A model generated the notes under the pieces. That model worked only from the letters and a program-made list of their open reading frames with translations. It was not told where the DNA came from and did not search any database. Both the position numbers and the translations under genes were made by a program. Of a stretch of 64,000 nucleotides of DNA, positions 19,183-28,196 are shown one piece after another. The stretch spans positions 496,001 to 560,000 of the forward strand of contig NZ_BOMV01000007.1 of NCBI RefSeq assembly GCF_016862375.1. Direction: 5' to 3'. Numbering within the stretch: the first letter of the stretch is position 1; the number at the start of each line of letters is the position of its first letter. This DNA is from Paractinoplanes rishiriensis. GTDB taxonomy: Bacteria > Actinomycetota > Actinomycetes > Mycobacteriales > Micromonosporaceae.

Positions 19183-20796
19183 TCAGGCGAGGGTCGAGCT
19201 GCGGGGGTAGGCGTCGGCTGGGTCGGTGAGCACATTGACCAGGTACGGCACGCCGGACTCGAACGCCCGGGCCAGGGCCGGACCGATCCCGGCCGCCTTC
19301 TCGACCGTCTCGCCGGCGCCGCCGAGCGCCCGCACCACGTCGTCGTAGCGCAGTCCCGGCTGCAGGTCGGCGGCCACGTCGTAGCCGTACATGGCGTTCA
19401 TCGGGTGCTTCTCCAGGCCCCAGATGCCGTTGTTGCCGACCACCATGACCACCGGCAGCTGCTGGCGGACCAGCGACTCCACGTCCATCAGCGAGAAGCC
19501 GGCCGCGCCGTCGCCGAGCAGCACGCAGATCTGCCGGTCCGGATAGGTGACCCGGGCGCCCATCGCGTAGCCCATGCCGGTGCCGAGGCAGCCGTACGGA
19601 CCGGGGTCGAGCCAGGTGCCGGGGCGGCTGGGCTCGAGGAACCGGCCCGCGTAGGACACGAAGTCGCCGCCGTCGCCGATGGTCACCGCGTCCTCGGCCA
19701 GGACCTTGCGCAGTTCCCCGTACACCCGCGCGGGTTTGATCGGATCGGTGTCGGCGGCCATCGCCTCGGCGTCGCGGGCCTTGCCGGCGTCCTCGGCGGT
19801 GCGCAGGCCGGCGATCCACTCGGCGTGGTCGGCGGCGTGCCCGGCCAGAGCCGTCAGAATCCTGCGCAGGTCGCCGCACGGCGCGACGGCCGGGGTGACG
19901 TGGGTGGCCCGCTGGCTCGGCGCGTCCACAATGTGCACCACCTGCGCCTCGCCGAACTCGCCGAAGCCCAGCCGGAAGTCGAGCGGGGTGCCGATCACGC
20001 AGACCACGTCGGCCTCGTTCAGCGCGGGCCGGCGAGCCTTGGCGAAGGCGAGCGGGTGCGCCGGCGGCAGCGCGCCGCGGCCCATGCCGTTGGTGAAGAC
20101 CGGCACCTGGAGCGCCTCGGCCGCGGCCCGCAACTCATCGATCGCGTTGCCGCCCCAGACGTCCGAGCCCGCGATGATCACCGGGCGGGCCGCGCCGGCC
20201 AGCAGCGCCGCGGCCCGGGCCACCTCGTCCAGGTCGGGTTCGAGCACCGGCACGGCCGGCTCGCCGGGAGCGGCCGCCTCGCCGCTGGAGAAGACCACCT
20301 CGAGCGGCAGGTCGAGGAAGGCCGGGCCGCGGTGCGCGGTGAGCGCCGAAGTCAGCGCCGCGGTGATCTCGCCGGGGATGGCGTCGGTCTCGGCGACCGT
20401 GCCGGCGTACTTGGTGATCGGCGCGACCAGCGGCACGTGGTCGAACTCCTGCAGGCTGCCCGAGCCCCAGCGGAACTGCGGGGCCCGGCCGCCCAGCACG
20501 AGCACCGGCGAGGCGTTGAAGAACGCACTGGTCAGGCCGGAGATGCCGTTGGTCACGCCGGGGCCGGCGGTGAGCACCGCGAGGCCGGGGCGGCGCTGGA
20601 GCTTGGCGACCGCCTCGGCGGCGAAGACCGCGGACTGCTCGTGGCGTACGTCGTAGATCGGGAAGCCGGACTTGTGCGCGGCGTCGTACAGCGGAAAGAC
20701 ATGCCCTCCGGAAAGCGTGAACATCTCACCGACGCCGAACGCCCGGAGGGCGGCCAGCGCCAGGTCGCCGCCGTGTCCCTCGATCAGCTCTGCCAT
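19183..20796 (-). CDS. Thiamine-pyrophosphate enzyme, acetolactate synthase-like (IlvG/oxalyl-CoA decarboxylase-like)
   Basis: A 537-residue three-domain TPP enzyme. The N-terminal Pyr domain has the catalytic Glu in YDVRHEQSAVFAAEA; the central domain follows; the C-terminal PP domain has LLGDGAAGFSLMDVESLVRQ and VVGNNGIWGLEKH, a GDG-(X)-NN type cofactor motif. It matches the mycobacterial IlvG-type proteins annotated as acetolactate synthase, but no regulatory subunit gene is adjacent and the usual ilvBNC neighbourhood is absent. Another 2-keto acid or oxalyl-CoA substrate is therefore possible. ATG 20794-20796 has GGAG five bases upstream. Confidence 0.85.
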   Translation of the reverse strand: MAELIEGHGGDLALAALRAFGVGEMFTLSGGHVFPLYDAAHKSGFPIYDVRHEQSAVFAAEAVAKLQRRPGLAVLTAGPGVTNGISGLTSAFFNASPVLVLGGRAPQFRWGSGSLQEFDHVPLVAPITKYAGTVAETDAIPGEITAALTSALTAHRGPAFLDLPLEVVFSSGEAAAPGEPAVPVLEPDLDEVARAAALLAGAARPVIIAGSDVWGGNAIDELRAAAEALQVPVFTNGMGRGALPPAHPLAFAKARRPALNEADVVCVIGTPLDFRLGFGEFGEAQVVHIVDAPSQRATHVTPAVAPCGDLRRILTALAGHAADHAEWIAGLRTAEDAGKARDAEAMAADTDPIKPARVYGELRKVLAEDAVTIGDGGDFVSYAGRFLEPSRPGTWLDPGPYGCLGTGMGYAMGARVTYPDRQICVLLGDGAAGFSLMDVESLVRQQLPVVMVVGNNGIWGLEKHPMNAMYGYDVAADLQPGLRYDDVVRALGGAGETVEKAAGIGPALARAFESGVPYLVNVLTDPADAYPRSSTLA

Positions 20797-20852
20797 ACCC
20801 GCTCCTTTGCCGGTTACCCCGGAGCGAGGTTACCGGTCGGTAGAAAGGCCCG

Positions 20853-22568
20853 TCAGGCGAGCCCGGCCAGTTCGAGAAGGTCCTGCCACAGGCTCTCGGC
20901 GTCGGCCGCCAGCGGGACGCCGTTCCCATACCCGTACGCCACCAGCAGCGCCGCGAGCGGCACCGCCATCATCACCAGCAGGCTCAGCATGATCTGCAGA
21001 AAGCGCAGGAAACCGCCGCGCCGGCGGGGCCTGCGCTGGGCCGGCCGAGGAGCCGCCGGGCGCGGCGCCGGAGCCGCCGGCAGCGGCCGGGTGACCGGCA
21101 CCGGCCGGGACACCTGCGGCGGCGACGAGATCGGCCGGGTCTTGGCCGGCTGCATCTGGGCCGGCTGCATCTGGGCGGGCTGCATCTGGGCCGGCCGGAT
21201 CGGCGAGGGCGCGGTGGGCGCACCGCCCAGAGCGGCGCGTACCGCCGCGTCGAACTGCGGTTTCGGGGTCGGGAGGGTGGCCTGCGGGTCGGGCTGCCAG
21301 TGGCCCGGGTCGGCGTGCGGCCACGGGTCGACGGCCGGCTGGAGGCCGGTGGTGCCGGGCACCCGCGGCTGCACGGGCGCCAGGTGCACGGTGGCGGTCT
21401 CGGCCCGCCCGGTCGACACCAGGCGCAGCTCGGCGGTCGGCCCGGGGGCGGCCGCGCCGGTGGTCAGCAGCGCCGCGTCGGCCAGGATGCTGCCCTCGGC
21501 CACCACCATCTCGGGCTGCTCGATCACCACCGGCGGCTCGCCCAGCTCGCGGTGCAGCAGTGTGGCCACCAGCGGGATCCGGCTCGCGCCGCCGACCAGG
21601 AACACCCCGGCCAGCCGGCCGTCGGGCAGGTCGGCCCAGTCGAGCAGGCCCTTGGTGACCCGGACCGTCTGGTCGAGCACCGGCCGCGCCAGTTTTTCCA
21701 GCTCGTCGCGGGTCAGGTGGACCTCGGTGTCGAGCAGCGGCACCACGAAGTCGGCGGACTGGGCCCGGGACAGCCGCTCCTTGGCGATCCGCACGTCGTC
21801 CCAGAGCTGGCGTTGCGCCCGGCGCTCCTCGACCGTGCCCGGCTCGAGCAGCCGCTGCCAACCGTCGGTGCGCAGGTACTCGACGATGGCCGCGTCCACG
21901 TCCAGGCCGCCGATGTCGTCCCGGCCGTCGACCGCCATCACTTCAAAACCGGAGGAGGTACGCGCGACCACGCTCGCATCGAACGTACCGGCGCCGAAGT
22001 CGTGCACCACCACGACCGAGCCGATCGGCACGTCCCGGCCGAGCACCTCGGCGAAGTAGGTGGCGGCGGCCACCGGCTCGGCGACCAGCCGGGCGCCCTC
22101 CAGCCCGGCCCGGGCCGCGGCGTCGGCGAGCAGCGTGCGCCGGGTGGCGCCCCAGGTGGCCGGGCAGGTCAGGGTGATGTCGGACGACCCCGATCCGGAG
22201 TGGCCCGGGCCGGTGTGCCCCGGTCCGGCCGCCCGGTGCCACTCCTCGGCCACCCGGGCCAGCACCGCCGACATGAGCTCGACCACCGGCACCTCGCGCT
22301 CGCCGAGCAGCACCAGGTCGTCGTCGATGCGGCGCTTGGGGTTGGGCTCGAACCGGGCCGGGTCGAGCCGGGCGCTGTGCACCGCGTCCCGGCCGACGAT
22401 CAGGGCGCCGTCCGGCTCGGCGTAGACCGCCGAGGGCAGCAGCGGCGAGCCGTCCACCAGGAGCGGGCGGGCGCGGCCGTCTGGCCAGCGCGCCACCGCG
22501 ACGGTGTTGGAGGTGCCGAAGTCGACGCCGAGGGCATGACGCTTCGGCCCACCGGGGTCGATGGGCAT
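20853..22568 (-). CDS. Hsp70-like ATPase with C-terminal membrane anchor
   Basis: A 571-residue protein. Residues about 12-380 form an actin/Hsp70 ATPase domain: phosphate loop GVDFGTSNTVAVARW, connect block HDFGAGTFDASVV, and adenosine block GVFLVGGASRIPLVATLL. No substrate-binding domain follows. Instead there is a Pro-rich linker with three PAQMQ repeats (encoded at 21144-21188) and one strong membrane helix, FLQIMLSLLVMMAVPLAALL, then about 30 residues. The ATPase would sit in the cytoplasm at the membrane. Same transcript as the Pro-rich protein upstream (27 bases apart). Actinobacteria have many such atypical Hsp70 proteins; none of this layout has a firm role that I know. Confidence 0.9.
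   Translation of the reverse strand: MPIDPGGPKRHALGVDFGTSNTVAVARWPDGRARPLLVDGSPLLPSAVYAEPDGALIVGRDAVHSARLDPARFEPNPKRRIDDDLVLLGEREVPVVELMSAVLARVAEEWHRAAGPGHTGPGHSGSGSSDITLTCPATWGATRRTLLADAAARAGLEGARLVAEPVAAATYFAEVLGRDVPIGSVVVVHDFGAGTFDASVVARTSSGFEVMAVDGRDDIGGLDVDAAIVEYLRTDGWQRLLEPGTVEERRAQRQLWDDVRIAKERLSRAQSADFVVPLLDTEVHLTRDELEKLARPVLDQTVRVTKGLLDWADLPDGRLAGVFLVGGASRIPLVATLLHRELGEPPVVIEQPEMVVAEGSILADAALLTTGAAAPGPTAELRLVSTGRAETATVHLAPVQPRVPGTTGLQPAVDPWPHADPGHWQPDPQATLPTPKPQFDAAVRAALGGAPTAPSPIRPAQMQPAQMQPAQMQPAKTRPISSPPQVSRPVPVTRPLPAAPAPRPAAPRPAQRRPRRRGGFLRFLQIMLSLLVMMAVPLAALLVAYGYGNGVPLAADAESLWQDLLELAGLA
21144..21188 (-). repeat. Three 15-bp tandem repeats inside the Hsp70-like gene
   Basis: Unit GGCCGGCTGCATCTG on the plus strand, third copy with one change. 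In frame it encodes repeated PAQMQ in the linker, so copy-number change would only alter linker length. Confidence 0.85.
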
Positions 22569-22595
22569 GAGGCCGAGTCTATGCGGTCGGCGCCG

Positions 22596-23138
22596 CTAAG
22601 CGATCTTCCAGCGCGGCCGGTGATGCCAGCCGGGCAGGCAGCGCACCTCGATGCCGTCCGCGGTCCGCCCGAACGCGCCCGGCGGCCGGCACCGCTCGCC
22701 GATCACGACCGGTTCCTGCACCTCGGGCGTCGCCGACGGTGGCAGCGGGGCCGGCGGCGGCTCGGTGATCAGCTCGGGGCTGCCCGTGACCAGCGGCGGC
22801 GACGGGTCCGGCGGGTCCGGCGGGGGCGGTGGTGGCGTGGTGGTGCGCTGGGCCGCGGGCAGGTTGCGCCGGGTGGCCGGGGTGCGGATCTCGGCGGGCG
22901 CGGAGGACCCGCCGCCGGCCGGCTGCGCCGACGACCGGGCCGGTGCCGGGCTGGTGGCCGGCGGCGCGGCGAACGGCGGCGCCACCAGATGGTCGACCGC
23001 CGCACCGCCGTCGGCGGCCGGCGACCGGCCCAGGGTGAGCCAGCCGATCAGCGCGCCGAGCAGAGCCTGTCCCACGAGCAGGGCAACCGCCACGCGCACG
23101 GTGCCACGCACCGTGCCCCTGGCGGTTACTGAATCCAC
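22596..23138 (-). CDS. Single-helix Pro-rich membrane or exported protein
   Basis: A 180-residue protein of no recognised family. An N-terminal helix (VRVAVALLVGQALLGALIGW) is followed by a Pro/Thr/Ser-rich disordered stretch of about 100 residues and a conserved-looking end with two cysteines (GERCRPPGAFGRTADG then EVRCLPGWHHRP), which could form a disulfide outside the cell. Start GTG 23136-23138; other GTG codons at the next few positions are possible. It is 27 bases upstream of the Hsp70-like gene and probably co-transcribed with it, so the two may work together at the membrane. Confidence 0.68.
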   Translation of the reverse strand: MDSVTARGTVRGTVRVAVALLVGQALLGALIGWLTLGRSPAADGGAAVDHLVAPPFAAPPATSPAPARSSAQPAGGGSSAPAEIRTPATRRNLPAAQRTTTPPPPPPDPPDPSPPLVTGSPELITEPPPAPLPPSATPEVQEPVVIGERCRPPGAFGRTADGIEVRCLPGWHHRPRWKIA

Positions 23139-23177
23139 GGATCGGACTTTATGGCACCTGATCGATGGATGCGAGCA

Positions 23178-23951
23178 TCACCGCCCGGTAAATGTCGGCT
23201 TACGCTTCGCGACGAACGCGGTGGTGCCCTCGATCCGGTCGTCGGTGGCGAACAGGCCGGCGAACAGTTGCGACTCGAGCGCCAGGCCGGAGGCGAGATC
23301 CAGGTTCAGGCCGCCGTCGATGGCCTGCTTGGCGGCGCGCAGCGCGAGCGACGGCCCGGTCACGTACGGCGTGACCAGGTCGACCGCGGTGGCATAGACC
23401 TCGGCGGCCGGGGCCACCCGGTCGGCCAGGCCGATCCGCAGCGCCTCGGTGGCGTCCACCATCCGGCCCGAGAAGATCAGGTCCTTGGCCCGGGCCGGTC
23501 CGACCAGCCGGGCCAGCCGCTGGGTGCCGCCGGCGCCCGGGATGAGGCCCAGCTTGATCTCGGGCTGGCCGAGCTTGGCGTCCTCGGCCACCACCCGCCA
23601 GTCGCAGGCGAGCGCCAACTCGCAGCCGCCACCCAGGGCATATCCGGTGATCGCGGCCACCACCGGCTTGGGGATCTGGGCCACGGCGTCGAACGCGCTG
23701 GACAGCGCGCCCGCCCGGACGACCATGTCCTGGTAGCTCAGCTCGGTGAACTCGGTAATATCGGCTCCGGCCGCGAAGACCTTCTGCCCGCCGTACACGA
23801 TGACGGCCTTGACCTCATCGGAGCCGGCGGCGGAATACGCGGCCTGCCGCAGCTCTTCCTGTACCTGGGTGTTGAGCGGGTTCATCGGGGGCCGGTCCAG
23901 CCTGATGGTGCCGATGCCGTCGGTGATCTCCAGCGTCACGAACTCGCCCAC
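23178..23951 (-). CDS. Enoyl-CoA hydratase/isomerase family protein
   Basis: A 257-residue crotonase-fold enzyme, probably hydrating 2-enoyl-CoA in beta-oxidation. The oxyanion-hole blocks are FAAGADITEF and GYALGGGCELALACDW, and the two acidic positions lie around LGQPEIKLGLIPGAGGTQRL (Glu in QPEIKLG and in GGGCELA), as in active hydratases. GTG start 23949-23951 has GGGAGG eight bases upstream. ETF genes elsewhere in the window fit the same pathway. Confidence 0.92.
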   Translation of the reverse strand: MGEFVTLEITDGIGTIRLDRPPMNPLNTQVQEELRQAAYSAAGSDEVKAVIVYGGQKVFAAGADITEFTELSYQDMVVRAGALSSAFDAVAQIPKPVVAAITGYALGGGCELALACDWRVVAEDAKLGQPEIKLGLIPGAGGTQRLARLVGPARAKDLIFSGRMVDATEALRIGLADRVAPAAEVYATAVDLVTPYVTGPSLALRAAKQAIDGGLNLDLASGLALESQLFAGLFATDDRIEGTTAFVAKRKPTFTGR

Positions 23952-24010
23952 GAAACACGCCTCCCTGAGTGTTGGTTAAGCCAGAGCCTACGACGGGTAC
24001 GGAGTAAGCA

Positions 24011-24475
24011 ATGACCACCTTTTACCGCGACCGGGAAGTCTGGATCACGTCGGCCGGGATCCGGATGAACGACCGTGACTTCGCGCTGCCGGAACTGCGC
24101 CAGGTGTGGCACAGCCGGGGCCGCCGGTCGTGGGGCGCGATCGCCGGGCGTGGCGCGCTCGGGCTGGCCATCCTGCTGCCGATCATGGTGGGCGCGCTCG
24201 GCGTGGCGGTGGCCTTCCTGGTCGACGCGTCCCGCTCGGTCACCCTCGGGCTGATCGGCGGCGGCATCCTGGTCGGGCTGGCCGCGGCGCCGCTGGCCGA
24301 CCTGCTGCTCGAGCACGTGGACCGGTCCTACGACCGGGGCAGCCGGCAGCTGGAGATCTGGGGACGGACCCGGACCGGCGACGTGCTGCTGCTGCGCACC
24401 GGGGACGCGGCCCGGTTCGGCCGGATCTACCGGGCCCTGCAGCGGGCGCTCGAACCGGCGTCGGCTACCCGCTAG
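24011..24475 (+). CDS. DUF6232-type membrane protein
   Basis: A 154-residue protein starting MTTFYRDREVWITSAGIRMND, the DUF6232-type beginning, then two membrane helices (LGLAILLPIMVGALGVAVAF and TLGLIGGGILVGLAAAPLAD) and a PH-like cytoplasmic end. ATG 24011 follows GGAG with six bases between. Function unknown; common in Actinoplanes and Streptomyces. Confidence 0.75.
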   Translation: MTTFYRDREVWITSAGIRMNDRDFALPELRQVWHSRGRRSWGAIAGRGALGLAILLPIMVGALGVAVAFLVDASRSVTLGLIGGGILVGLAAAPLADLLLEHVDRSYDRGSRQLEIWGRTRTGDVLLLRTGDAARFGRIYRALQRALEPASATR

Positions 24476-24485
24476 TAACTACCGG

Positions 24486-24491
24486 TACGCT
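24486..24491 (+). promoter_or_regulatory. -10 box of a probable leaderless transcript
   Basis: TACGCT fits the TANNNT pattern and ends seven bases before the ATG at 24499, with no ribosome site between. The -35 region is poor, so this is a modest prediction. Confidence 0.3.
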
Positions 24492-24498
24492 GCACCAC

Positions 24499-24870
24499 AT
24501 GGACAAGGGCGGCCGCATCGACAAGCAAGCGCTGGGTCTGGCCGGACTGCTGGCCACCACGGGCCTGCTGCACTTCGCCACGCCCGGACCGTTCGACATG
24601 ATCGTGCCGCGGCAGTTGCCCGGCTCGCCGCGCACCTGGACCTACCTGAGCGGCGCCGCCGAACTCGCGGTGGCCGCCGCGGTGGCCGTACCGCGCACCC
24701 GCCGGCTCGGTGGCCTGGCCGCCGCGGCGCTGTTCGTCGCGGTCTTCCCGGCGAACGTCAAGATGGCGGTGGACTGGCGGCACGCCTCGCCGGCCAGGCG
24801 GGCGATCGCGTACGGGCGGCTGCCGCTGCAACTGCCGCTGATCGCGTGGGCCCGGCGGGTCGCGCGCTGA
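24499..24870 (+). CDS. DoxX-like four-helix membrane protein
   Basis: A 123-residue protein with four helices and the DoxX-type features LHFATPGPFDMIVP, YLSGAAELAVAAAVAV and the end FPANVKMAVDW. Proteins of this group are small redox- or lipid-associated membrane proteins; in mycobacteria DoxX partners with a superoxide dismutase and sulfurtransferase, but neither is nearby. ATG 24499 chosen from the clear start MDKGGRIDKQALGL. Confidence 0.8.
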   Translation: MDKGGRIDKQALGLAGLLATTGLLHFATPGPFDMIVPRQLPGSPRTWTYLSGAAELAVAAAVAVPRTRRLGGLAAAALFVAVFPANVKMAVDWRHASPARRAIAYGRLPLQLPLIAWARRVAR

Positions 24871-24908
24871 TCTGGCGGCCCCGGCTTTCGCGCGGGCACG
24901 CCGCCGGG

Positions 24909-25805
24909 CTAAGTGCCGTACAGCTGCTCGATCTCGGCACGGGTGGGCAGCGCGTTCGAGGCACCGATCTGGCGGGCGCAGGCGGCGCCGGCCGCGTTCG
25001 CCCAGCGCACCGCGTCGGTCAGGTCGCGGCCCTCGCCCCAGGCCACGGCCAGCGCGCCGGTGAACGCGTCGCCGGCCGCGGTGGTGTCGGCCGCGTCCAC
25101 CCGGAAGGCCGGCACATGCTCGTCCGGTCCGCCGCGCTCCGCGTAGCGGGCCCCGGCCGCGCCCAGCGTGAGCACCACCCGCGGCACCAGGGCGAGCAGC
25201 CCGGCCACGTCCGGTTCGGGGGTGCCGGTGATGGCCACCGCCTCGCTCTGGTTGACCACCAGCAGGTCGACGTTGGCCAGCAGGTCGGCCGGCAGCTCGC
25301 GGGCCGGAGCCGCGTTGAGGATCGTGCGGGTGCCGCCGGCCCGGGCCGCCCGGCAGGCCGCGGTCACCGTGCTCACCGGGATCTCCTGCTGGCAGAGCAG
25401 CACGTCACCGGCCGCGATGACGGCCTCCTCGGCCACGGTGAGGCCGGTGAACGAGTTGTTGGCGCCGGGGGCGACCACGATCGCGTTCTCGCCGGCGCGG
25501 TCCACCATGATCACCGCGACACCGGACACACCGTAGCTCGTGCGCACGTGGGTGGTGTCCACGCCGGCCGCGGCCAACCGGCTGCTGAGCGTCACGCCGA
25601 ACGCGTCGGAGCCGATGGCGCCCAGGAACACCGCCACGCCGCCGGCCCGGGCCGCCGCGGTCGCCTGGTTGGCGCCCTTGCCGCCGGCCATCATCACGAA
25701 ATCGTCGCCGAGCACCGTCTCGCCGGGTTGCGGCAGCCGCGGCGTGAGACCGACCAGGTCCATGTTGGCGCTGCCGGCCACCACGATCCGCGGCGCCGTG
25801 GTCAT
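24909..25805 (-). CDS. rbsK: Ribokinase (PfkB family)
   Basis: A 298-residue sugar kinase that phosphorylates D-ribose at the 5-OH. PfkB signature 1 is MMAGGKGANQATAAAR and signature 2 DTTAAGDAFTGAL with the catalytic Asp; substrate residues SANMDLVG and PGANNSF agree with ribokinase. No ribose transporter or RbsD is adjacent. Start ATG 25803-25805. Confidence 0.9.
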   Translation of the reverse strand: MTTAPRIVVAGSANMDLVGLTPRLPQPGETVLGDDFVMMAGGKGANQATAAARAGGVAVFLGAIGSDAFGVTLSSRLAAAGVDTTHVRTSYGVSGVAVIMVDRAGENAIVVAPGANNSFTGLTVAEEAVIAAGDVLLCQQEIPVSTVTAACRAARAGGTRTILNAAPARELPADLLANVDLLVVNQSEAVAITGTPEPDVAGLLALVPRVVLTLGAAGARYAERGGPDEHVPAFRVDAADTTAAGDAFTGALAVAWGEGRDLTDAVRWANAAGAACARQIGASNALPTRAEIEQLYGT

Positions 25806-25932
25806 GCTGTGCCCTCCTCAGGCATGCCCTTCTGGCCCTCGCCTGCGAGGCCCCATCCAACCACGCCACCCGCCGCCCAAGAGCGGACTGAAGACTCGTC
25901 AGGTGCGGCTGGGTGCCGCTCGGTGCAGGCGG

Positions 25933-26793
25933 TCATGCCGCCCGGGCCGTATAACGGTCGCCCCGGCGATCGACCACCAGCGGCAGGCCGAACGTCTTGG
26001 TCAGGTTGTCGGCGGTCATCACCTCGCCGAGCAGGCCGGACGCCACGATCGAGCCCTCGCGCAGCAGCAGGCCGTGGGTGAAGCCGGGCGGGATCTCCTC
26101 GACGTGGTGGGTGACCAGCACCATGGCCGGCGAGTCGGGGTCGAGGGCCAGGTCGGTGAGCCGGGCGATCAGATCCTCACGGCCGCCCAGGTCGAGGCCG
26201 GCCGACGGCTCGTCGAGCAGCATCAGCTCGGGGTCGGTCATCAGCGCGCGGGCGATCAGGGTGCGCTTGCGCTCGCCCTCGGAGAGGGTGCCGAACTCGC
26301 GCTCGACCAGCGCGCCCATGCCCAGCTGCCCGAGCAACTGACGGGCGCGGGCCTCGTCCTGCGGGTCGTAGCTCTCGCGCCAGCGGCCGACCACCGACCA
26401 GGCCGCGGTGACCACCACGTCTAGCACCCGCTCGGACGGCGGGATGCGCTCGCCGAACTGGCCGGTGGACAGGCCGATGCGGGTGCGCAGCTCGTTGACG
26501 TCGGTGCGGCCCAGCCGCTCGCCGAGCACCCATGCGGTGCCCCGGCTCGGGTGCAGCCGGGCCGTCGCGAGATTGAGCAAGGTCGTCTTGCCGGCGCCGT
26601 TGGGGCCGAGGATCACCCACCGCTCGTCCAGCTCCACCTGCCAGGACAGGCTGCGGACCAGGAAGTTGCCACCGCGGATCACGCTGACCCGGTCGAACGC
26701 GAGAACGGTGTCGTCATCCGGCGGCGGTGGCACGGTCACGGCAGGCTCGAGCACGCGTCCATCCAACCATGTCGCGGCCCGGCCGCCGCTCAC
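25933..26793 (-). CDS. ABC transporter ATP-binding protein (molybdate/iron type, orphan)
   Basis: A 286-residue ATPase with Walker A GPNGAGKTTLL, Q-loop STGQFGE, signature LSEGERKRTLIA, Walker B LMLLDEPSAGLD and H-loop VLVTHHVEE. Start GTG 26791-26793 overlaps the TGA of the ROK gene by four bases (GTGA), so it is coupled to it. The sequence resembles the YlmA-like group that lack a neighbouring permease; a role in transport or in translation-associated work cannot be decided. The first 25 residues are Pro-rich and probably unstructured. Confidence 0.85.
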   Translation of the reverse strand: MSGGRAATWLDGRVLEPAVTVPPPPDDDTVLAFDRVSVIRGGNFLVRSLSWQVELDERWVILGPNGAGKTTLLNLATARLHPSRGTAWVLGERLGRTDVNELRTRIGLSTGQFGERIPPSERVLDVVVTAAWSVVGRWRESYDPQDEARARQLLGQLGMGALVEREFGTLSEGERKRTLIARALMTDPELMLLDEPSAGLDLGGREDLIARLTDLALDPDSPAMVLVTHHVEEIPPGFTHGLLLREGSIVASGLLGEVMTADNLTKTFGLPLVVDRRGDRYTARAA

Positions 26794-27980
26794 CCGGTCG
26801 TCGATCCGAAGACCTCGTCGCGGACCGCGTCCAGGGCGGTGTGCAGGGCGCCGTGCAGGACCGGCTCGGAATCGACGCCGGCCACCACGACCTTGGGTGT
26901 GACGAGGGTGATCGCGGCCACCTCGCGTTCCACCCGCTCGGCCAGCGCCGGTCCGCCGGCCAGGCTCACCTCGCCGGCCAGCACCACCAGCGGCGGGTCC
27001 AGCACCACGCAGGTGGCGGCCACGCCCAGGGCCAGCCGGCCGGCCAGCTCGTCGAGCACCTGCTCGCCGGCCTCGCCGGCGCCGGCCGCCGCGCGGATCA
27101 CGTCGGACGCCTCGCTGCCCTTGAAGCCGTACTTGCGGCCGATCGCCTTGACCGCGTCGGCGCCGGCGATGCTCTGGAACGCGCCGCGGACGCCGCCCTT
27201 CTGCGGCTTCTTGGCGGAGTGCCGGGGCACCTCGGCGCCGGCCACCGGCAGGTAGCCGATCTCGCCGGCCGCGCCGGTGGCGCCCTGGTGCAGCTTGCCG
27301 CCGATGACACTGGCCAGGCCCACGCCGCGGCCGATCCAGATCAGCACGAAGTCGGTGGCGCCCATGGCCGCGCCGGTGCTCTGCTCGGCGATCGCGGCCA
27401 GGTTGACGTCGTTGCCGAAGAACACCGGGGTACTCAGGTCGCGGCGCAGGTCGTCGAGCAGGCCGCGGTGCCAGCGTGGCAGGTCGAACGCGAACGAGAT
27501 CTCGCCGGACTGCGGGTCGACCAGGCCCGGGGTGCCGAGCACGACGCGGCGTACCGAGCTCATGTCGGTGCCGGCCTCGGCGGCGGCCTGGACCACCGCG
27601 TTGTGCACCACGCCGACCGGATCGTCGGTGTCCCGGGTGGACTGCTCGACCCGGCCCACGATGGCACCGGTGATGTCGGCGCAGGCGGCCACCACGCGTT
27701 CCGGGCCGACGTCGACACCGATCACGTGGGCGCTACCGGGAGTGACCGCGTACAGCTGTGCATTCGGACCGCGACCGCCGGCCTGCTCGCCGACCCGGCG
27801 CACCAGGCCGCGCTGCTCGAGCCGCTCGACCAGCTGGGAGGCGGTGACCTTGCTCAGGCCGGTCATCTCGCCGAGCTGTGCCCGAGTCAGGGGACCGCGG
27901 GCGAGCAGGAGCTCCAGCGCTGCGCGGTCGTTGAGTGCGCGCAGCAGCCGGGGCGTTCCCGGCAGGCGAGTGGCGGCCAT
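26790..27980 (-). CDS. ROK-family transcriptional regulator
   Basis: A 396-residue protein with an N-terminal MarR-like winged helix (GPLTRAQLGEMTGLSKVTAS) and a C-terminal ROK sugar-kinase-like domain (VIGVDVGPERVVAACAD, VFFGNDVNLAAIAEQ, GATGAAGEIGYLPV). The zinc-binding Cys motif of classical ROK proteins, after GEIGY, is replaced by AGAEVPRHSAKK, so zinc is probably not bound. Effector unknown, probably a sugar. Start ATG 27978-27980 (AATRLPGTPRLL). Coupled to the ABC ATPase gene; divergent from the membrane protein/DCC/TetR operon. Confidence 0.9.
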   Translation of the reverse strand: MAATRLPGTPRLLRALNDRAALELLLARGPLTRAQLGEMTGLSKVTASQLVERLEQRGLVRRVGEQAGGRGPNAQLYAVTPGSAHVIGVDVGPERVVAACADITGAIVGRVEQSTRDTDDPVGVVHNAVVQAAAEAGTDMSSVRRVVLGTPGLVDPQSGEISFAFDLPRWHRGLLDDLRRDLSTPVFFGNDVNLAAIAEQSTGAAMGATDFVLIWIGRGVGLASVIGGKLHQGATGAAGEIGYLPVAGAEVPRHSAKKPQKGGVRGAFQSIAGADAVKAIGRKYGFKGSEASDVIRAAAGAGEAGEQVLDELAGRLALGVAATCVVLDPPLVVLAGEVSLAGGPALAERVEREVAAITLVTPKVVVAGVDSEPVLHGALHTALDAVRDEVFGSTTG

Positions 27981-28152
27981 GACTACTTCCCCTAGAAGTG
28001 TTGAAAGCTCGTTTTTGTAGCCGCAGCGTAACGGTAGGCATCGTCGCACACTGCAGCGCACGTCATCGACTCGCAGCGATCATGGCAGCTCGCCACCCGG
28101 ATCGGCCAGCGTTGCGTCACCGTCGGAATACTTGGCGCTCTCGTCACATTTC

Positions 28153-28166
28153 TTGAACACGTTCAA
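28153..28166. promoter_or_regulatory. Operator copy 1, TTGAACACGTTCAA
   Basis: Inverted repeat TTGAAC-AC-GTTCAA, identical to copy 2 at 28197. It fits the TnnAACnnGTTnnA pattern known for KstR-type TetR proteins. Its first half also serves as a -35 hexamer (TTGAAC) for TACAGT at 28177-28182, 18 bases downstream. Confidence 0.65.
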
Positions 28167-28176
28167 CAAGGTGTCC

Positions 28177-28182
28177 TACAGT
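28177..28182 (+). promoter_or_regulatory. -10 box of the membrane protein/DCC/TetR operon
   Basis: TACAGT, 18 bases after TTGAAC in operator copy 1, lying between the two operators. The reverse strand reads TACACT over nearly the same bases and could drive the divergent ROK gene. Confidence 0.45.
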
Positions 28183-28196
28183 GTAGACGAGGTAAG

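Noticed and set aside
19183..20796. Calling the TPP enzyme ilvB
   Set aside because: No ilvN/ilvC neighbours, and the sequence resembles the IlvG/oxalyl-CoA decarboxylase-like side of the family, so the symbol was left empty.
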